A stretch of DNA of 64,000 bases from Suilimivivens sp009774465. Its GTDB lineage: Bacteria; Bacillota; Clostridia; Lachnospirales; Lachnospiraceae. The notes under the pieces were generated by a model. That model was given only the letters and a program-made list of their open reading frames with translations, was not told where the DNA came from and did no database searches. The stretch spans positions 1 through 64,000 of the forward strand of contig CANDAE010000015.1 in the NCBI GenBank assembly GCA_947382645.1, read 5' to 3'. This document shows, one piece after another, positions 59,658-64,000 of this stretch (the stretch's first letter is position 1; the number at the start of each line of letters is the position of its first letter). The translations under genes and the position numbers were made by a program.

Positions 59658-60853
59658 TCGGAAACACCCCCAAACACAGGCACTTCATAGGCTCCAAGAA
59701 TATAATTTTCGGCCTGTCCGTTTAACGTAGTATCCTCCACATCTATAATCCCTCTGATGCCAAGTATTCTTGTTTCAATCTGGCTGATTCTTATGACCAA
59801 AGCTGCTGTGTCTGCCCACTCCCTTCTGAGCTCTGATAAATAGCCTGTAACTGAATTTTCTATCTGTTTTCCAAGTTTTTCCCAATTACAGCCCTGTTCA
59901 AATGTTACCTTTGTTCTTACCTCTATCTGTACACCCTGCGCACTTTGAACCAGCACCACATGCCCAATCGGTGCAAGCCCATATCCTTCCCCTGCATAGG
60001 TTTCAGGATCTATGGTTTTCTGGACAGTTTCAATCAGCTCCGGGCTGGCAACATCATATTCAGAGTCAAGAATCGTTAAAAGTACGCTTCCGCCTGTTGT
60101 CAGCTTCTTTTCCCTGGCTGCGGTATATACTGTATGCAGCCATTGCCTAACCTTATCAGGCAGAGATGCTTCTATGCCCTCGAACCATTCCTCTACCTCC
60201 CTTGAAGGAATCATATCGGCCGGACGAAGATCACCGTTCCATACCCTTGTCACCTTAGTGCAGCCCACCCCGGGGATCGCGTTTGTTTTCTCCAGATAGT
60301 CCCTGACATTTCCGCCAAAAGCTCTTGAATCAAAAGAAGAGAAATATCTCTGCCTGAGCGCTTCCGTCCCCTCCTCATCTTCTCCCGGAATCAGCACTTC
60401 CGTAAGCTCCGCAGATTCCAGCCTTCTTATATATTCAATGGGCGTCATGGTGCCAAGATAACGGTTCCCCTCTTCCCCTTCCGTCTCGCACTGCACCTTA
60501 TATACTCCATCAGACAGCTTTTCCGTGACAATATAATTGATTTTGCCAATATTAAAGCGCCTGCCCATCACATCCAAATCTTCCGGAACAAATTCCCCCT
60601 TTAAAATGGCATGGGTGGCGCTGTATGGCGTAATTCCTCTTTCCCTGCACCGCAGAATCAAATACTCCCTTGTGGCCGTATCTCCATAAGCTTCCTGGAC
60701 AATGGAATCCAGTGCAATATACAGATTTTTAAGCTCAATTGCGGTAGGCGAATGGGTATCCCAGATCACTGATCCTTCCCTTTTATCAAATTTGCCAGAC
60801 ACCCGTCCAAGCATCCGTTCTAAAAGCCGCTCATATGTGATTTCTTCAAACAT
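59654..60853 (-). CDS. Baseplate J-like protein (XkdT)
   Basis: A 399-residue baseplate wedge protein. It begins MFEEITYERLLERMLGRVSG and has ALRQRYFSSFDSRAFGGNVR, YLEKTNAIPGVGCTKVTRVW and the C-terminal QIETRILGIRGIIDVEDTTL, all typical of the gpJ/XkdT family. Its start overlaps the upstream gene by one base. Confidence 0.93.
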   Translation of the reverse strand: MFEEITYERLLERMLGRVSGKFDKREGSVIWDTHSPTAIELKNLYIALDSIVQEAYGDTATREYLILRCRERGITPYSATHAILKGEFVPEDLDVMGRRFNIGKINYIVTEKLSDGVYKVQCETEGEEGNRYLGTMTPIEYIRRLESAELTEVLIPGEDEEGTEALRQRYFSSFDSRAFGGNVRDYLEKTNAIPGVGCTKVTRVWNGDLRPADMIPSREVEEWFEGIEASLPDKVRQWLHTVYTAAREKKLTTGGSVLLTILDSEYDVASPELIETVQKTIDPETYAGEGYGLAPIGHVVLVQSAQGVQIEVRTKVTFEQGCNWEKLGKQIENSVTGYLSELRREWADTAALVIRISQIETRILGIRGIIDVEDTTLNGQAENYILGAYEVPVFGGVSE

Positions 60854-61257
60854 CAGATCTTCACCTCCTTATCTGCTTCAAAGTCGCCTACAGTCGTATG
60901 CACCACAAAATAGGCATGTACTGTTCCTCTTTTTGATGTATCAAACTTAAAATCCCCCACCTCCTCTATTCTGTCATCCCACAGCAGTGCTTCTCTGATA
61001 CGCCTTTCCAGTTCAGGACATACAAAAGAAACCGGCTCTCCAAACAAATCCTCAAGCTCAATTCCATAGTTCCAGGAATAAATCAGATACCGGTACCGCT
61101 GGGTAGACAGGATTTTATACACTGCCTGCTTCATTGCTTCGATACCATCTACATGCCCCCTGATCAATCCGCTGTCAGGACTCATTTCATAGGTATAGGT
61201 TGGCTGCTTTTCTACAACAAAATCTCTTCCCGGAAGAATTGTATTTCCAGGTATCAT
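60853..61257 (-). CDS. Baseplate protein, XkdS/DUF2634-like
   Basis: A 134-residue protein (VDGIEAMKQAVYKILSTQRY, IYSWNYGIELEDLFG, LERRIREALLWDDRI) with the gpW/gp25-like lysozyme-fold pattern of DUF2634 (XkdS). It forms part of the baseplate wedge. It overlaps both neighbours (4 bp with the DUF2577 gene). Confidence 0.9.
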   Translation of the reverse strand: MIPGNTILPGRDFVVEKQPTYTYEMSPDSGLIRGHVDGIEAMKQAVYKILSTQRYRYLIYSWNYGIELEDLFGEPVSFVCPELERRIREALLWDDRIEEVGDFKFDTSKRGTVHAYFVVHTTVGDFEADKEVKI

Positions 61258-61709
61258 CCGATTCTGTCCAGCACCAGATATTTCTGGCCGCCCTTATTCT
61301 GAATCAGAATCACTTTGTCACCGGCTGCCAACCCGTTATGAACGGTGACTTTCATCCTTTTCTTAATCTTATGGGCATGGGATAGATCACTGTTTCCCAC
61401 ATTTCCCGAAAAACCATGCGTATGCGGCGGTTCCCCTGCTTCTCCTATTTCAAAAGAAAAACTGTGGGAATGCTCCCCCAGTGCATCTTCCGTAATAGTG
61501 TCAACTGACACCTCCGTTTCAAAATCTGTCACGTTTCTGGATAAAACAAGCTGGGATTTCCCCAGCTTCATTTTCTGCTCCACATCAATCACCAGCGGCT
61601 CTGTGCTCTTCACTTGTCCAAAGAAAAAATTCATTGGCTTGGAAGCGTCCACCGCCTCCAGCGCCGACTTCTTGATTAATTTCAGTAATTCTGCTGCATC
61701 AGGCAACAA
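61254..61709 (-). CDS. XkdR/DUF2577-like tail protein
   Basis: A 151-residue protein (ELLKLIKKSALEAVDASKPM, VHNGLAAGDKVILIQNKGGQ) matching the DUF2577 family. It carries a short Ser/His-rich loop (LSHAHKIKKRM). It sits between XkdQ and XkdS as in PBSX and skin elements and may form the puncturing spike or hub. It overlaps the XkdQ gene end by 11 bp. Confidence 0.88.
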   Translation of the reverse strand: MLPDAAELLKLIKKSALEAVDASKPMNFFFGQVKSTEPLVIDVEQKMKLGKSQLVLSRNVTDFETEVSVDTITEDALGEHSHSFSFEIGEAGEPPHTHGFSGNVGNSDLSHAHKIKKRMKVTVHNGLAAGDKVILIQNKGGQKYLVLDRIG

Positions 61710-62685
61710 ACTCGCCTCCTCTCAATGTCAAATCCATAAAGTGTTCGCCATTTTTAAAGGTATGTTTCACTTTTTCCACAAGCATAAAATTTTCCACCTT
61801 CTTATCCCCTAAATCAAGATTGACCACCAGCATGCTTCCGGCTCTCACCCTTACATCCCCGAATGCGTTTGTAATCCGCAGGTTTCTGGTTTTCTTATCA
61901 TATAAAGAAAGCAGGGCTTCCGCTTTGGCTTCCCCGTTTTCCCCTTCTGAAACTGTATCGCAGTACTGTAAAACGCCCCACTTATTTATGTTTGCACCAT
62001 CTTGGATAATACCATAAATCTGTCTTTTTCCTGATTCTGCATCCTCCTTATACAATTTGATCTTGTTATAGGTGCTGTTATCAATAGATGAAGTATACTC
62101 AAAATTTTCTCCGGTACCTTCATCAATCATCAGATACGTGCCATTTTCATTCTGCACATACATATCCGCTATGTTTTTTACGGTAAGGCTTCCAAAATCA
62201 TCATAGAGCACATACATCTGCCTGGTGTTCACCAGCGTAATATCCAGTGCATTTTGTATGATATCAAACAGGGAAGTATCCATTTCTGACCGGTCGGCTA
62301 TCACATAGCCGGTATCTGCAATTTCTCCGGCATTCAGTGCAAAATCCGCCGCAATCATTTTGATCAGCTCTGATGCAGTCTGATTTTCATATACATAAGT
62401 GTCCTTGTTTTTCAGATACCTGAGCTGGTCATAAGCTGTAACGGAAATCCTGTTTTCCTTATCCCTCTTCTGGGTAAACACAAACCCAAAGAAAACCTTT
62501 GCCCCATCCACCCGAAGCTGTACTGCCGAGCCTTCCGAAAAATTAAGGATACCATCAGCCAGTACCTTAAAGGTCAGCCTGCCCGGTACGCCCCAGCGTT
62601 CCGTTGACCATTCAATTCCATCCTCCACGGCCGGAATATAAATTTCGTTACCGCTTTCCCCTGCTATAAAAAGTTCTGTTTTCAT
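61699..62685 (-). CDS. XkdQ-like tail hub protein
   Basis: A 328-residue protein (IEWSTERWGVPGRLTFKVLA, VFFGFVFTQKRDKENRISVT, YDQLRYLKNKDTYVYEN) with the YqbQ/XkdQ pattern, a gp27/gpD-like tail hub. It lies directly behind the LysM protein and shares the tight spacing of the late operon. Confidence 0.9.
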   Translation of the reverse strand: MKTELFIAGESGNEIYIPAVEDGIEWSTERWGVPGRLTFKVLADGILNFSEGSAVQLRVDGAKVFFGFVFTQKRDKENRISVTAYDQLRYLKNKDTYVYENQTASELIKMIAADFALNAGEIADTGYVIADRSEMDTSLFDIIQNALDITLVNTRQMYVLYDDFGSLTVKNIADMYVQNENGTYLMIDEGTGENFEYTSSIDNSTYNKIKLYKEDAESGKRQIYGIIQDGANINKWGVLQYCDTVSEGENGEAKAEALLSLYDKKTRNLRITNAFGDVRVRAGSMLVVNLDLGDKKVENFMLVEKVKHTFKNGEHFMDLTLRGGEFVA

Positions 62686-62694
62686 GCCGCCTCC

Positions 62695-63402
62695 TTACAC
62701 TCCGGGCAGCCTTATGACCTGTCCTGCTCTTAGATCATAAGGCCCTCCCTTAATGGTATCCCGGTTATTTTCATAGATCAGCGTATACTTTGAACCATCC
62801 CCGTACATTTCCTTGGCAATTCCAAAGATGGTGTCGCCGGGTTTGACCGTATAGCTTCTGACCTTATTTGTTGCAGGTGCGCTTTCCTGCGACCTTGTCA
62901 GCTCCACGCTTACGGTATACGTACTGGAAGTGTCTGCCGGGGCACCTGTCACCGCTCCTTTTACTGACACGCTTTTTGTTCCATATTCCCTGTATTGTTT
63001 CAGCTTGATTTTCACTGACAGATCAAAGCCATCTTCCGCATCCTCTGTAATCCGGTAATCCTCCATAGACACCTTGATGTTGGTTCCATATAATGGAGAG
63101 CCATCCGGCATTTTTCTTGTTACAATAAACTGAAAAGGACGCTGTCCGGATTTCAGCCTTTCAAAATATTCCAGATACCAGGAAGCGCTGCGGAAGCCGG
63201 AAGGATATACCGCAAATGGATATTCCACCTGCGGTATCATACATTCAAACTCTATTTCTGTCAGCCCTGCTGCCTTGAGCAGGTTCACCTGCCCTTCATT
63301 GATTAATTTGACAGTCTTGTTTTCATTCCTGATACTGACCTGCAGCCTGCCCGGCGCAACGGGCAAAAGGCATCTGTCCAGGTAAAAATCATACCCTGCC
63401 AT
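62695..63402 (-). CDS. XkdP-like LysM tail protein
   Basis: A 235-residue protein with a beta-rich N-terminal part (PLYGTNIKVSMEDYRITEDA) and a C-terminal LysM module (YTVKPGDTIFGIAKEMYGDG to LRAGQVIRLPG). LysM-containing XkdP proteins connect tail tube and baseplate in this phage type. It starts one base after the tape measure stop. Confidence 0.9.
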   Translation of the reverse strand: MAGYDFYLDRCLLPVAPGRLQVSIRNENKTVKLINEGQVNLLKAAGLTEIEFECMIPQVEYPFAVYPSGFRSASWYLEYFERLKSGQRPFQFIVTRKMPDGSPLYGTNIKVSMEDYRITEDAEDGFDLSVKIKLKQYREYGTKSVSVKGAVTGAPADTSSTYTVSVELTRSQESAPATNKVRSYTVKPGDTIFGIAKEMYGDGSKYTLIYENNRDTIKGGPYDLRAGQVIRLPGV

Positions 63403-63403
63403 G

Positions 63404-64000
63404 TTAATGCACCCCTTCCGTAATAATATCCGCCGCTTCGCTTACTGCATCCGTAAGACCGATAATCACGCCATCCAAGTCCATACTGCCGGAAACATTG
63501 TTATTGTTCGTCTGTTCAATTGTGATCGCTGCTGTTGTAAACCTGTTGATTGCCTCCTGCTCTGCAATATCCCGCATAAATTTCAAATCCTCTTCCGATA
63601 TCTCAAGACCATCTTTTATATCATCCGTGTTGTCTGAAATATCTGACAGATAACTGCTGTAATCAAAATCTCCAAACTGGTTCATGTCTGGAATGCCGGC
63701 GCCTCCGCCAATTCTTTCTCCAAATTCTGCTCCCTTATTCCATGCATCTTCATAATTAATTCCCTGAATATAATGATCCTGGGCATTTCTCTTTTCCATG
63801 ACGACCTTTCCTTCGCCAAATTTATCTGTTACCCAGTTGTCAAGGTCCGTACGCCATCCGGCTATTGATTCAGCAAAGCTGGAGCCAAAAAGCATGTCTA
63901 TCGCAGACGCCAGTCCCTGGAGCCCAGCAAGGGCAAGGTCAATGAAATCAACAAAGGCCCTGGCTGCTGCTCCAAATGGATCAGTAAATACATTAGCAAA
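63404..64000 (-). CDS. Phage tail tape measure protein, C-terminal part (runs off right edge)
   Basis: The frame stays open for all 199 codons to the window end. Its start lies outside, and the internal ATG at 63895 is not the true start. The visible part has amphipathic helices (AARAFVDFIDLALAGLQGLA, GWRTDLDNWVTDKFGEGK) and the acidic C-terminus (LSDISDNTDDIKDGLEISEE), as expected for the XkdO tape measure that sets tail length. Confidence 0.85.
   Translation of the reverse strand, partial: FANVFTDPFGAAARAFVDFIDLALAGLQGLASAIDMLFGSSFAESIAGWRTDLDNWVTDKFGEGKVVMEKRNAQDHYIQGINYEDAWNKGAEFGERIGGGAGIPDMNQFGDFDYSSYLSDISDNTDDIKDGLEISEEDLKFMRDIAEQEAINRFTTAAITIEQTNNNNVSGSMDLDGVIIGLTDAVSEAADIITEGVH

Larger units (their letters stand above)
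54747..64000 (-). mobile_element. PBSX/Xkd-like prophage, tail and lysis module (right part outside)
   Basis: Thirteen or so same-strand genes, mostly overlapping by 1-11 bp, follow the order tape measure, XkdP, XkdQ, XkdR, XkdS, XkdT (baseplate J), tail protein, tail fibre, holin, amidase. This is the contractile tail and lysis module of PBSX/skin-type phages. Head, replication and integrase genes are not in the window. Whether it is an inducible phage, a bacteriocin-like particle or a remnant cannot be decided. Its left limit could reach the truncated sleL-like gene at about 53725. Confidence 0.88.

Overview
This window is chromosomal DNA from an anaerobic, spore-forming, low-GC Firmicute, most likely a Lachnospiraceae (Clostridium cluster XIVa) member. 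The evidence is strong GGAGG ribosome binding sites, a SAM-I (S-box) riboswitch before metK, paired BlaI/M56 regulators, Lachnospiraceae-type small conserved proteins, a SleL-like spore hydrolase and a PBSX-like phage tail module. The species cannot be fixed from the sequence alone. No rRNA, tRNA or CRISPR array was seen.

Layout. 1-705: truncated BlaI-type repressor gene with its operator/promoter, then a short non-coding boundary. 706-7760: a long leftward run nfeD-SPFH-argF-small protein-dusB-hypothetical-greA-lysS ending at a terminator near 520. 7831-15526: a cell wall hydrolase, proC, a hairpin-rich repeat element, and dnaE-pfkA-rlmB. 15554-16510: a translationally coupled three-gene module around a DUF3990 (ADP-ribosyltransferase-like) protein. 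16606-21505: two tandem BlaI/M56 (BlaR1-like) sensor-repressor pairs with operator-like dyads. 21669-27653: a cysteine hydrolase, metK with its riboswitch, a TIGR04076-like gene with no canonical start codon, a chemoreceptor and an HD-GYP c-di-GMP phosphodiesterase. 27665-32732: an ECF sigma factor with a DUF4179 partner, murA and an M23/LysM/G5 peptidase. 32907-41876: dinB, a flavin reductase, a coiled-coil membrane protein, a RelQ-like alarmone synthetase, an AAA/PD-(D/E)XK protein, a large solute-binding lipoprotein and a hemolysin III protein. 41959-46788: an OmpR-type two-component system divergent from a lantibiotic-immunity-like ABC transporter. 46962-52753: galE and a UDPGP-family pyrophosphorylase, then a VTC polyphosphate polymerase-DUF4956-CotH operon. 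53006-64000: a SleL-like GH18 gene cut off at its 3' end, an orphan LytTR regulator, and then the lysis and tail genes of a PBSX/Xkd-like prophage running off the right edge.

The most interesting points are these. (1) A spore-cortex-type hydrolase gene is truncated where prophage-associated DNA begins, reminiscent of skin/SPbeta-type interruptions of sporulation genes. (2) A conserved gene has a perfectly placed Shine-Dalgarno but ATA where the start codon should be. (3) A 70-bp repeat occurs twice, directly fused upstream of two unrelated genes; it carries an ATG in a hairpin loop and one compensatory base change. A separate multi-hairpin element with a conserved loop is also repeated. (4) The octamer TGTAGACA is shared by BlaI control regions at both ends of the left half of the window. 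(5) Helically phased TAAGG boxes lie between the two-component system and its ABC transporter.
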